Of a stretch of 64,000 bases of DNA, positions 6,632 to 14,528 are shown in pieces. Each line of letters begins with the position of its first letter. Position 1 is the first letter of the stretch. Source of the stretch: Clostridium felsineum DSM 794 (GTDB lineage: Bacteria > Bacillota > Clostridia > Clostridiales > Clostridiaceae). Below the pieces are notes generated by a model, which made no database searches, was not told the DNA's origin, and saw only the letters and a list, made by a program, of their open reading frames with translations. Position numbers and translations under genes: made by a program. The stretch covers positions 62,001-126,000 of the forward strand of contig NZ_CP096981.1 of the NCBI RefSeq assembly GCF_002006355.2, given 5' to 3'.

Positions 6632-8140
6632 TTAACATTTCATACTTCCTATAATTGTTAATGGCTTTAAGGTATAGTCTGTCTTTAAATTTATATATAT
6701 TTTTAATTCTTCTTCACTAATTGGATCTACTTTAATTTTAAATTCACTTAGAATATTTTTATTAACTAGTAAGCTTAGGGTTTTAGAAATTCTATCAATT
6801 AAAGCATTATTTTTAACTAAATTTTTAATATTTTTACCTACATAACTATCTAAAAGTTTTTTTATATGAGAGTATGTCAATTCAAATATTCTTACATTAT
6901 ACAAAAGGTGTAGGTTATTTATTTTATCTGAGGTAGTAACAGAATTCATTATTACACAGGCGTTTTTTAATACATTATATTTAAATACCACTATTCCCAT
7001 ATCTGAAAGAATAGCTTTGTTGTTATCACTAAACTCATTATATAAAGAAAGGTTTTTATCTATGGTTTTATTAGTTATATTTGAACGAAGGCATGAATTA
7101 GCAACGGTACCAGCGTATGTAAGGTAACCATTTGATATTTCTTTATTACTAAATTTTAAATCACCGGCCACGACTGAAATTAAAAACCAATAAGGTTTAA
7201 GGCTTAGATTTAATCTATTTATTTTTAGGCTTAAGCTTAAAACGCTGGATATATAGCTGTCTTCATCAAAAGCTTCAAATTCAGAAATATTATTGTAGCC
7301 CATTATTCCATGAGTGGTAAAACCTAGGTTCATCTGCTTCAAGCAATAATTTAATAGCTGCTCATAAAAAGTGGCATTATTGCCGTCATTAAGTTTTAGG
7401 TTTAGATAGTCCCTACTGTCCTTATAGAAAATAGAATTGTACTGAGTTTGATCATTTCCAAAATTTTTTGGGGATATATCATCCATAAAGGCCTCTAGTG
7501 GAACTATTAAGTCAACTTTTTCGCCTTCTAAAAGCTTGTAGGTAGTTCCTAAACAGTTGTAGAGATCATTCTTAGAGATGTTTAGTCCATCATCTCCACC
7601 ATACATATAAAGCTCACTTACATTCATTGAATCCATTGTTAAATTACCAGGATACACATTAAGTTTTGCATAAACGTAATTTAAATTATTTTCTGTATCA
7701 GAATTTATGGCCTTTTCTAGTAAATCAAATATAGGATAATCGCTAAAGGTATAGCGTCTGCTTTTTCCACCAAGCTCTGACGGAAATTCAAAGGTTAAAC
7801 CCTCAGTATCTATTGAAATCTTTATATTGTTGTATATTTTAGAGGAAGCTTTTGCTTTTAGTATTAAACCATTGTCTAAGGAATTAACCTTTATTTTAGC
7901 TTCAGCATGAGTACCAGTAGTTTTTACCAGAATAATATTACTAGCTAAAGAACTTTCCTTAATTTTTTTATAGGCAGCTACAAGGTTACCAGATTGACCA
8001 AAAGTACTATAAAGCTTTTTTTCACTGTTTATAGGTGTTGGTACATTAGTTGGACCTAATTCTGAGGAGCCTATAATGTAAATATTTGAAGAAAATAAAT
8101 CTCTATCATTAATTTTAAAATCTCTCTTATTATCTAGCAT
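6632..8140 (-). CDS. Contractile tail sheath-like protein B
   Basis: 502 aa. The N-terminal segment YIIGSSELGPTNVPTPI then LYSTFGQSGNLVAAY is a good match to the classic tail-sheath opening (GxxxxGP, then a FG motif and a helix). Residues ~110-190 form an inserted beta domain, and GEKVDLIVPLEAFMDD at ~205-220 is the conserved core motif. YWFLISVVAG and the C-terminal helix/strand pair follow the sheath pattern. It is about 145 aa longer than sheath-like protein A and shares its core motifs but little exact sequence. The start lies inside the end of the upstream gene (ATGC overlapping the TAG stop), indicating translational coupling. Confidence 0.72.
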   Translation of the reverse strand: MLDNKRDFKINDRDLFSSNIYIIGSSELGPTNVPTPINSEKKLYSTFGQSGNLVAAYKKIKESSLASNIILVKTTGTHAEAKIKVNSLDNGLILKAKASSKIYNNIKISIDTEGLTFEFPSELGGKSRRYTFSDYPIFDLLEKAINSDTENNLNYVYAKLNVYPGNLTMDSMNVSELYMYGGDDGLNISKNDLYNCLGTTYKLLEGEKVDLIVPLEAFMDDISPKNFGNDQTQYNSIFYKDSRDYLNLKLNDGNNATFYEQLLNYCLKQMNLGFTTHGIMGYNNISEFEAFDEDSYISSVLSLSLKINRLNLSLKPYWFLISVVAGDLKFSNKEISNGYLTYAGTVANSCLRSNITNKTIDKNLSLYNEFSDNNKAILSDMGIVVFKYNVLKNACVIMNSVTTSDKINNLHLLYNVRIFELTYSHIKKLLDSYVGKNIKNLVKNNALIDRISKTLSLLVNKNILSEFKIKVDPISEEELKIYINLKTDYTLKPLTIIGSMKC

Positions 8141-8670
8141 GACACTTCATTTCCTTTTATAATTAATTCTTTATTATCAGAAGACAGGTTATTAAAAAAG
8201 TTTTGTGTTTGAGTTAAAAGCTCAGGGCGAGTTTTAGCTTGAACCGTATAAAATTCATTCCTACCTAGGCTACCTTTCTCAGCATTTGTACCTGTTATTT
8301 CACAAACAGCTTTAATATTAATCTGATTTTCACTAAATTCTGATAGACAAATTCTATCTTTAATTTCAGGATTTTTGGTATGATCAAAATACAAAGTGTA
8401 TATAGGAGAATATATTTCACCTACTTTAGAGTGCTGAACTGTATTTTTCATAGAGTTGTAATTTATAACTTTAATTTTTTCAATAGTTATATTAAATCCA
8501 GTACCTAGACATTTTAAGCAATCTGGATCACCAACCTTGTAAAATTCATTAAAGCAGGAACATTTTATACAATCATTTATTTTAATATATAAAATATCCT
8601 CACCAAAATCATGTTGTAAATTTCTAAATTCATTTCTTAAATTAAATGGAGTTAAAAACATTTTAGCCAT
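8134..8670 (-). CDS. Neck/adaptor-like structural protein with a zinc ribbon
   Basis: 178 aa. Residues 34-54 contain CIKC and CLKC about 14 residues apart, a CxxC...CxxC zinc-binding knuckle followed by LGTGF. Many myophages have a small neck or head-tail-joining protein with a CxxC...CxxCxGTG motif near the neck genes, and the placement between a neck-like gene and the sheath gene fits. The rest is beta-rich. Either of two in-frame ATGs could be the start: 8670 has AAAGG directly adjoining, while 8661 has AAGGATGG at a better distance. Assignment to the neck is family-level inference. Confidence 0.55.
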   Translation of the reverse strand: MAKMFLTPFNLRNEFRNLQHDFGEDILYIKINDCIKCSCFNEFYKVGDPDCLKCLGTGFNITIEKIKVINYNSMKNTVQHSKVGEIYSPIYTLYFDHTKNPEIKDRICLSEFSENQINIKAVCEITGTNAEKGSLGRNEFYTVQAKTRPELLTQTQNFFNNLSSDNKELIIKGNEVSC

Positions 8671-8678
8671 CCTTTCTT

Positions 8679-9476
8679 TTAGGACTTAGCTACCGCTGAA
8701 TTCACATTTTTGATAAAGTCGTCATATCGGTTAAAAAGAAGCATAAATCTTTCTTGAAGCTCTGTTAGTAAAGGTGATTCACTTTTTTTAGATATTTCTA
8801 TATCTCCAATTTTTTGTGTCACTCCGCTAGTAATATTATTTAAGGAAATATATGTAGAATTTAAAAGGTCTAAATCAGTCTTATATCGAACCCAGGCTTC
8901 CTTCCACTGAATGATAACTGAAGGTGTTACTATATCATTTGAGGCTTGAGAATTTTTGCTGTAAACTTTGTATAGCATGTCGATTTCCTTACTGTTAAGA
9001 TATATTAAATAGTTTATTGTTTCGTCATCATTAGTTAATAAATCTCCTGTATCCATTCTTATTTTTTTTACTGTTGTATAAGATGGATTGTAGGCTGATG
9101 TGAATTTCCACTCATAATTTTTGCCTTTTATTTTTATGGATACAGTATACTCATTATTATTTTGTAACTTGGCAATTGAGCCATACTTTTCGTATATTGA
9201 ATTAGGATCCATATCTTTAGTTGAGATAATCTTTATCGGAACCCCATCAAGAGGTATTAAAGACACAATGGCAATTTTATCGTTTTTAGCAAGTGGATAA
9301 TTAAATTTTATATGTGTATCATCCTGTGAAGTATAGTCTCCATTAGCACCATTAGTTGTAAGTAAACCGTTTAAATAAACTAAAATTGCTCCACTTACAT
9401 AGGGCTTTGATACAGTAAATGTAGTTTGACCATCATCAGCAATAAAATTGTCATAAATAATATATTTTTCATCCAT
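8679..9476 (-). CDS. Neck-like structural protein with an N-terminal fibre-type beta module
   Basis: 265 aa from the ATG at 9476, chosen over a GTG at 9485 because AGAGGTG stands 8 nt upstream. Residues ~10-80 are the beta module seen in many genes here (DGQTTFTVSKPYVSG, a LVYLNGLL turn, then HIKFNYPLAKNDKI). The C-terminal ~150 residues are helical with QWKEAWVRYKTDLDLLNSTY, an IGDIEISK turn and a final ERFMLLFNRYDDF helix; this resembles neck or head-tail connector proteins of SPO1/Twort-type myophages. It would be a fusion of an adhesin-type module to a neck domain. It adjoins the zinc-ribbon protein. Both assignments are by recognition of motifs only. Confidence 0.5.
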   Translation of the reverse strand: MDEKYIIYDNFIADDGQTTFTVSKPYVSGAILVYLNGLLTTNGANGDYTSQDDTHIKFNYPLAKNDKIAIVSLIPLDGVPIKIISTKDMDPNSIYEKYGSIAKLQNNNEYTVSIKIKGKNYEWKFTSAYNPSYTTVKKIRMDTGDLLTNDDETINYLIYLNSKEIDMLYKVYSKNSQASNDIVTPSVIIQWKEAWVRYKTDLDLLNSTYISLNNITSGVTQKIGDIEISKKSESPLLTELQERFMLLFNRYDDFIKNVNSAVAKS

Positions 9477-9487
9477 TAAATTCACCT

Positions 9488-9973
9488 CTATGCTAAACTT
9501 GTTATTTTAATATTTATAGAAACACAGGTTAGAAATATATTATCATTTGAAATAACAAGATTCACATTATTTTTACCACTTTTATCCTCGCAGGGAATGT
9601 TAATAACGTCGTATTTATACATACAAGCACAGCTGCTGTAAACTAAAAAACCGTTAACACAATTGTCATAAATATCTATTGTTACGGGTCCCGTACTGCT
9701 CAATAAAAGAGTTCTTAGGTCATATTTAGAAAAACCAACAGGGAGGGCTACATATTTTGTTTCTAACGGTGATAGAGTAAAGCTGCGATGTATTTCTCTA
9801 AGTATGGGAACACCGCCAATAGCACTGCCATTATATACTAGTATTCCATTCTCATTTATACTAAAGTTATTTATAATGTTTAGAGTCTTATCAGACACAA
9901 AATTTTTATCATTTAGATTAATTATTTTGTCTGCACTTATGTTTTCTATTTGTTTGTCTTTGATTCTTCCCAT
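9488..9973 (-). CDS. Small fibre/baseplate accessory protein with KQIE-type docking start
   Basis: 161 aa. The first ~20 residues (MGRIKDKQIENISADKI) match the start of the 301-aa fibre gene just upstream (MALIKSKQIESLEAKKV), so both probably attach to the same place. The remainder is predicted beta sandwich: SFTLSPLETKYVALPVGF, then LLLSSTGPVTIDIYD and strands with four cysteines. It looks like a short receptor-binding or capping protein. No family is recognised. AGAGAGGTG precedes the start, and a long hairpin lies between it and the upstream stop. Confidence 0.6.
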   Translation of the reverse strand: MGRIKDKQIENISADKIINLNDKNFVSDKTLNIINNFSINENGILVYNGSAIGGVPILREIHRSFTLSPLETKYVALPVGFSKYDLRTLLLSSTGPVTIDIYDNCVNGFLVYSSCACMYKYDVINIPCEDKSGKNNVNLVISNDNIFLTCVSINIKITSLA

Positions 9974-9991
9974 TACACACCTCTCTTTATG

Positions 9992-10022
9992 TATCAGCAG
10001 AGAAGTTAATTCTCTGCTGATA
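9992..10022 (-). other. Intercistronic 13-bp hairpin
   Basis: TATCAGCAGAGAA and its exact complement separated by GTTAA, sitting in the 57-nt gap between two fibre genes of the same operon. No T-run follows on the minus strand; instead the next ribosome binding site does. It is more likely an mRNA processing/stability hairpin or partial attenuator than a full terminator. Confidence 0.7.
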
Positions 10023-10030
10023 CTAATTTA

Positions 10031-10936
10031 TTAAACTATTTCAAAGTGAGTATATGTTACGTCTAATTCGTCAGAAGTTTCAAGTATGAAGTTTAAGTTG
10101 TTCCAAGTTATTACAAGTGAGTTGTTTACAAAATCTGCTGTGTAATCTTTATCTTTACCACAAACCTGAGCACAGCCATTTACTTTGAGAACTATGTTGT
10201 TATGACCAGTTTTGTAGACACCTGTATTATCATTTCTAATTCCAGTATCTATGGAAGTTTGACCATTAACAGAAGGTATTATATTAATAGTATTTAAATA
10301 AGTTGTTGGTAATTGTATAGGAAACTCTACCCAAGTGTTAGTTGGAGCATCATATCTATAGATTTTATTAGTATCATCTACAGTTACAACCCAACCTTCT
10401 TCTGGCTTTGGATAAACCTTTGCTATATCGGCAAAGGTATCAACTGGTGATTTCCAAGATAAACCTTGAATTGCTGATGTGATTTGATTTTGAAGGGAGG
10501 TATTAACTGCAGTAATTTGATTTGAAAGGTTAGTGTTATTAGTAGTGATTTGGCTTTGAAGGTTATCAGTGGTTTTATTTATTGCAGTTACATCAGCTTC
10601 TAATTTAGCATCTAAGTCTGATATTTGTTTTGAAGCAGCATCAGCATTAGTTTTAATTTGTACTTGTAAATCAGCAGTTGTAGTATTTATTACTGTTACA
10701 TCGTTCTTTAATTCAGTTTCTACATTTGTAATTTGTGTTACTACAGTAGTATTATTTTCAGTTATTTGTTTTTGAAGAGAGTCATTTGTATCTTTTAATT
10801 TGCTGTCAACTTCACTCTTTGTGTACTTATCAGCAAAACTATCTTTTTCAGTCTGTGAAACGAATTGAAGATCTGTGGTTTGAGTGACTTTTTTAGCCTC
10901 TAAAGATTCGATTTGTTTACTTTTAATTAAAGCCAT
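10031..10936 (-). CDS. Trimeric-type tail fibre protein with long heptad stalk
   Basis: 301 aa, AAGGAGG upstream. Residues 1-20 are the KQIE docking start. Residues ~45-165 are a continuous coiled-coil stalk built of repeated LQxQITxxNT / VTxINTTT units, like trimeric phage fibres and autotransporter stalks. Residues ~167-205 (GLSWKSPVDTFADI, then GWVVTVDDTNKIYRYD) form a common fibre connector found in many phage tail proteins, and the C-terminal ~90 residues are a beta module (LKVNGCAQVCGKDKDYTADF, then LETSDELDVTY) related to the repeated module of neighbouring genes. Probably a receptor-binding fibre. Family-level function is firm; the receptor is unknown. Confidence 0.75.
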   Translation of the reverse strand: MALIKSKQIESLEAKKVTQTTDLQFVSQTEKDSFADKYTKSEVDSKLKDTNDSLQKQITENNTTVVTQITNVETELKNDVTVINTTTADLQVQIKTNADAASKQISDLDAKLEADVTAINKTTDNLQSQITTNNTNLSNQITAVNTSLQNQITSAIQGLSWKSPVDTFADIAKVYPKPEEGWVVTVDDTNKIYRYDAPTNTWVEFPIQLPTTYLNTINIIPSVNGQTSIDTGIRNDNTGVYKTGHNNIVLKVNGCAQVCGKDKDYTADFVNNSLVITWNNLNFILETSDELDVTYTHFEIV

Positions 10937-10963
10937 ATTATTTCCTCCTTAAGGATAATAAAT

Positions 10964-11467
10964 TTAATTTATTAATATATCAGCTAACAGTTCTAAAGCA
11001 TCGGTTACTTCAAGAGAAAAATCTTTTGAAAGCCAGTTTAAGGTTATTGTTTTTGAAGTGGTATCATAGATAATGTCGTAATCGACATCTTTTGTTTGAG
11101 TACTTCCATTAACTACTACATCAATTGAATTTATACTAGCTATACCTTCTAATATTCCAAGTGAAAGAGGAAGTTTAAATAAGTTTTGGTTATCATTTTG
11201 TATAGGAATTTTTATTATTTTTTCTTCAACACTTATATTTCTATTAATGGACCAAGTATTAGCAGATATATCCCACATATAGTATAAATCCTGTGAAATT
11301 ACAAGACGGATATCTCCATCTGCATTATTAGCAGTAGGTAAATCACCTATCAAGTTAACTGGATCTTTATAACCAGTAGATTTTTCTATTACATCAACAA
11401 TTTCATTGTAAAGAGTATCTCTATGAATTCCTGCTATCTGATTTAATTGGAGTAATTGTTTACCCAT
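10964..11467 (-). CDS. Tail fibre accessory protein with the same connector and tip modules
   Basis: 167 aa. A short N-terminal helix (MGKQLLQLNQI) is followed by the fibre connector (DLPTANNADGDIRLV, then YYMWDISANTWSI) also present in the 301-aa protein, and by a C-terminal beta module (SIDVVVNGSTQTKDVDYDI, then LEVTDALELLADI). It is a stalk-less version of its neighbour, perhaps a chaperone or alternative tip. The ribosome binding site AAAGGG is weak and distant (13 nt). The gene contains one copy of the 14-bp repeat at 11074-11087. Confidence 0.65.
   Translation of the reverse strand: MGKQLLQLNQIAGIHRDTLYNEIVDVIEKSTGYKDPVNLIGDLPTANNADGDIRLVISQDLYYMWDISANTWSINRNISVEEKIIKIPIQNDNQNLFKLPLSLGILEGIASINSIDVVVNGSTQTKDVDYDIIYDTTSKTITLNWLSKDFSLEVTDALELLADILIN
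11074..11087 (-). promoter_or_regulatory. 14-bp dyad repeat inside a fibre gene (one change)
   Basis: On the minus strand it reads TGTCGATTACGACA, one change from consensus and the most symmetric copy. It encodes D-V-D-Y-D using GTC, TAC and GAC codons, which are the rarer choices in this AT-rich sequence. Confidence 0.5.
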
Positions 11468-11502
11468 ATATTTTATATACCCTTTCTTTAAATATTTTGT
11501 AA

Positions 11503-11772
11503 CTAACTTACAGTAATTTTTACAGAGGTTAAATTATTTGTAGCTTGATCATATACATAGTTTTTAGTAAGGGTTTTACCATTTAAGGTCACTACTTCTG
11601 TTGAAATATTATCTTGGCTATCGTAGGTAAAGATGGTGTCTTTAACTATGTCACCAGTAATTTTTTCTTCTGAAATTCTTTGCTTATCATCATAAACATA
11701 TGATACTTCATAATTACACTCTTTATTACCCGTTAAAAGTTCTAACTCTTTTAATCTATCTACTATTCTCAT
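11503..11772 (-). CDS. Small YD-repeat-like protein in the fibre operon
   Basis: 89 aa with a good ribosome binding site (GGAGG). After a short helix (MRIVDRLKELELL) it consists of about three degenerate units with the pattern TYDxxxNI / YDxATNNLTSV, similar to YD (RHS) repeats of carbohydrate-binding shell proteins. The same cassette occurs inside the 318-aa fibre gene at 22838 (TIFTYDENKNI, then YSYDEGGNISKI). No toxin domain is attached. Probably a structural beta module of the particle; too short to form an RHS cage. Confidence 0.55.
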   Translation of the reverse strand: MRIVDRLKELELLTGNKECNYEVSYVYDDKQRISEEKITGDIVKDTIFTYDSQDNISTEVVTLNGKTLTKNYVYDQATNNLTSVKITVS

Positions 11773-11787
11773 TTTACTTTACCTCCA

Positions 11788-13407
11788 TTATTTTATTTCT
11801 ACTAAGGATAAGGCTCCATTAGTAACTGTTAGTTTGTAGTTCTTTTGAGTTGCGGTATCTGTTATTACAAATTCATCAAGTTTTTTACCTTGAAGAGAGG
11901 CCACTGTAGTGCTTAGAGTATTAAGGTCACTTTTGTCAGCTTTAGCATCTATAAGCGTTTTTTCTGAATCACATTGAGCTTTTAAGTTTTTAAGATTATC
12001 AGCTATATTACCATCACCATTAATATCTAGAGCGGAGGTTACATTTTTAATTTGATCTTGTATACCTGAAATTTCAGAACTACTTGGAATGGATTTGGTG
12101 ATAGAAGAAAGCTTATCAGCTAGAGAAGCACTATCTCCTCTAGCTAAGGTTACTTCATCAGTGACTGATTTTAATGAAGACTCATCAGCTTTAGAAGCTA
12201 CAGAAGTTTTTATATCATCAACGGTACTTGATAATTTAGTAAGATCAGCTTCTTCAGCTTTGTTAGTTATAAGCTTTTTTAAATCACCATCTGCAGCTTC
12301 CCACTGAGCTTTTAAGTTACCTATAGTATCAGTTATGCTGCCATCCTTATTATCATCTAAAGCAGTTATAATGCCTTGAACTTGATTTTTTAAAGAAGTA
12401 TCATCATAAGCCTTTGGGATTGAAGCAGTAATAGATACGAGCTTATTAGATAAAGAAGTACTTTCACCTCTAGCAGCAGTTATTTCATCAGTAACTGATT
12501 TTAATGAAGCTTCATCAGCTTTAGAAGCTACAGAAGTTTTTATATCGCTAACAGTGCTTGATAATTTAGTAAAGTCAGCCTCATCTGCTTTTGCAGCTAT
12601 AAGATTTTTTAAAGCAGTGTCATCATAGCCTGAGCCTGAACCAGTACTTATAGAATTAATTCTTTCAGCTAAAGAAGCACTTGAACCTCTAGCAGCAGTG
12701 ACTTCATCAGCTACTGACTTTAATGATGTAGCATCAGCTTTAGAAGCTACGGAAGTTTTTATGCCATCAACAGCACTTGATAATTTAGTAAGATCAGCTT
12801 CTTCTGCCTTATTATCTACAAGTTTTTTCAAATCGCCATCTGCAGCTTCCCACTGAGCTTTTAAATTTGCGATAGTATCAGTTATGCTGCCATCTTTATT
12901 GTCATCTAAAGCGGTTATAATGCCTTGGACTTGATTTTTTAAAGAAGTATCATCATAAGCCTTTGGAATTGAAGAAGTAATGGATACGAGCTTATCAGAT
13001 AGAGAGGCACTATCGCCTCTAGCTAAAGTTACTTCGTCAGCCACAGTTTTTAGGGAGGCTTCATCGGCTTTGGTAGCTATAAGGTTTTTTAAAGTAGTAT
13101 CATCATAGCTTGGATTTTCAAATTTAGGAACTCCAACTACTTCTGTTGTTAGTAATACAATATTACCGGCTTGAAGACCCTTAGTAAAAACTATTGTATT
13201 AGCATCTTTTTTTGAATAATCTTCATCATCTATGGCTAAAGCACCATCAACAAATACTTTAAGAGTATGTCCTTCTTTCATAAAGCTTTCTTTGCTTGTG
13301 AAGGTAGTTTGTCCCTCTGTAGCTGTGAAAACCTCATACATTCCTCCATATTCTTCCTTCATTTTTTTCTGTAGCCTATTAGCTATTTGCATACTTATAA
13401 TATCCAT
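11788..13407 (-). CDS. Repetitive fibre protein with ARG-SL motifs and EF-hand-like loops
   Basis: 539 aa. Residues ~20-90 are the common beta module (EGQTTFTSKESFMKEG, then LKVFVDGALAIDDEDY). The rest is a stalk of repeated units: a DDTSLKNQV helix, an EF-hand/dockerin-like loop (DDNKDGSITDT twice, DINGDGNIADN once), a KADEASLKSV heptad segment and ARG...SL units (VTLARGDSASL and relatives, four copies). The last ~45 residues form a small cap. The D-x-N-x-D-G-x-I loops suggest calcium-bound stalk nodes. The DNA contains near-identical copies about 550 bp apart. ARG-SL motifs are typical of lower-baseplate and receptor-binding proteins of Firmicute phages. Confidence 0.75.
   Translation of the reverse strand: MDIISMQIANRLQKKMKEEYGGMYEVFTATEGQTTFTSKESFMKEGHTLKVFVDGALAIDDEDYSKKDANTIVFTKGLQAGNIVLLTTEVVGVPKFENPSYDDTTLKNLIATKADEASLKTVADEVTLARGDSASLSDKLVSITSSIPKAYDDTSLKNQVQGIITALDDNKDGSITDTIANLKAQWEAADGDLKKLVDNKAEEADLTKLSSAVDGIKTSVASKADATSLKSVADEVTAARGSSASLAERINSISTGSGSGYDDTALKNLIAAKADEADFTKLSSTVSDIKTSVASKADEASLKSVTDEITAARGESTSLSNKLVSITASIPKAYDDTSLKNQVQGIITALDDNKDGSITDTIGNLKAQWEAADGDLKKLITNKAEEADLTKLSSTVDDIKTSVASKADESSLKSVTDEVTLARGDSASLADKLSSITKSIPSSSEISGIQDQIKNVTSALDINGDGNIADNLKNLKAQCDSEKTLIDAKADKSDLNTLSTTVASLQGKKLDEFVITDTATQKNYKLTVTNGALSLVEIK
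12262..13000 (-). repeat. Internal direct repeat of the 539-aa fibre gene (unit about 550 bp)
   Basis: The stretch around 12262-12460 recurs at about 12812-13000 with few changes (for example TGCAGCTTCCCACTGAGC at 12291 and at 12841). The offset is 550 bp, about 183 codons, in frame, so the repeat is a duplicated stalk segment prone to length variation by recombination. Confidence 0.8.
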
Positions 13408-13445
13408 AAAATCACCTTTATTTAAATTTATATAAAAGAGTTTTG

Positions 13446-14516
13446 TTAAACTCCTGTGGGCGGAATAATTGCTTCTGAAGCCTTAATTTTAACATCTTCA
13501 ATTATCTTGTCGCAGTAGCCACATTTGTAGCATTTATGAGAGCAGTTAAACTTTGTACTAGCATAAGCTTCTGGAAATTTTTCATTATCAAGGCCGTAAG
13601 TTGGATTGAAGGGCACATCTACAATATCAAGTAAATTTCCTGAGTATTTTCTTTCTCCATAGATTTTTATCCATTTCAGAATTTCATCTGCTGGGTGCTC
13701 TCTTCCAGATATTTTATACAAATCTATAAAATTATCATAAAGGCCTAAGTCTTCAGGCCTTAAAAAGGAAGTCTCCCTTAAAACATTTATCTTTCTATTT
13801 TCCATGGCAAAATTGCACAGCTTAGAGCTTGGCATAACTTGTCTTTGATTGCTAAATAGTCTCCATTCGTTAATGTTGGAGGTGTCCATTTTATCTACCA
13901 TAATATTACATTGAATATCATGGTGTTCTACATGAGCAGCGCAGTTGTACATACATAAATGGTTTACTAAAATCTTTAGTTTTAGCTTATTATATTTAGT
14001 TCTAATGTAATTTAAAGCATCGCCTTCATTTAAAAAGTTATTGTAAAGGCATATGGAATCTATATATGGATGTACATACATTAGTTGATCTATTTTTTCA
14101 ACAGAATCTATGTTGCTTACTACAGATAATTCTATTTCATAGCCTAAGCTTTTTATATATTCACCTTGAAGTTTTAAAAAGGTTAAATTTGATATAGTAA
14201 CCTTATCAGCACCCAAGGGTTTTATTCTTTCAAGCTCTCTAACGGTGCGTAGAATTGTGGACATTCCTGTATCTAAATCTAAAATGGGCTTACTCCCCAG
14301 TATATTAATCTTTAAATCTAATTCTTTAGCTTTTTTTATTTGTATGTCAAAAATAGTTTTATATTCATCAAGTTCAGCCTTTGAATAAGACCTACCACTT
14401 GGCATTATATCGTAAGGAAGTGGCATAAATATTTCACCAGCATATTGAAGCTCCTCTAAGGTTAATAAATCCAATAATTTGTTGTCCTTGGTATAAGGTA
14501 TAGATAATTTTCTCAT
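13446..14516 (-). CDS. U32-peptidase-like cysteine-rich enzyme embedded among fibre genes
   Basis: 356 aa, not a structural protein by appearance. It has an alternating alpha/beta pattern of a TIM-barrel type: LPYDIMPSGRSY near residue 35, DKVTISNLTFLKL at ~105, IELSVVSNIDSVEKI at ~130 and DSICLYNNF at ~155. These, followed by LVNHLCMYNC (Cys188, Cys192), match the U32/collagenase-like family, in which (as in UbiU/UbiV/TrhP) clustered cysteines can hold an Fe-S cluster. Further cysteines are at 203, 234 and in a C-terminal CxxxCxxCxxC cluster (325-335). U32-like members also occur in polysaccharide clusters. It lies 13 nt after a giant fibre gene and is co-directional, so it may modify a fibre or surface glycan. 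The substrate is unknown; the family call is by motif. Confidence 0.6.
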   Translation of the reverse strand: MRKLSIPYTKDNKLLDLLTLEELQYAGEIFMPLPYDIMPSGRSYSKAELDEYKTIFDIQIKKAKELDLKINILGSKPILDLDTGMSTILRTVRELERIKPLGADKVTISNLTFLKLQGEYIKSLGYEIELSVVSNIDSVEKIDQLMYVHPYIDSICLYNNFLNEGDALNYIRTKYNKLKLKILVNHLCMYNCAAHVEHHDIQCNIMVDKMDTSNINEWRLFSNQRQVMPSSKLCNFAMENRKINVLRETSFLRPEDLGLYDNFIDLYKISGREHPADEILKWIKIYGERKYSGNLLDIVDVPFNPTYGLDNEKFPEAYASTKFNCSHKCYKCGYCDKIIEDVKIKASEAIIPPTGV

Positions 14517-14528
14517 AATCTTTCTCTC

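Noticed and set aside
9804..10034. A 76-aa plus-strand gene opposite the 161-aa fibre gene
   Set aside because: It is a shadow frame crossing the intercistronic hairpin, with no ribosome binding site.
12080..13060. CRISPR-like or satellite repeat array
   Set aside because: The repeats are in-frame parts of the 539-aa fibre gene with long imperfect units, not short repeats with unique spacers.
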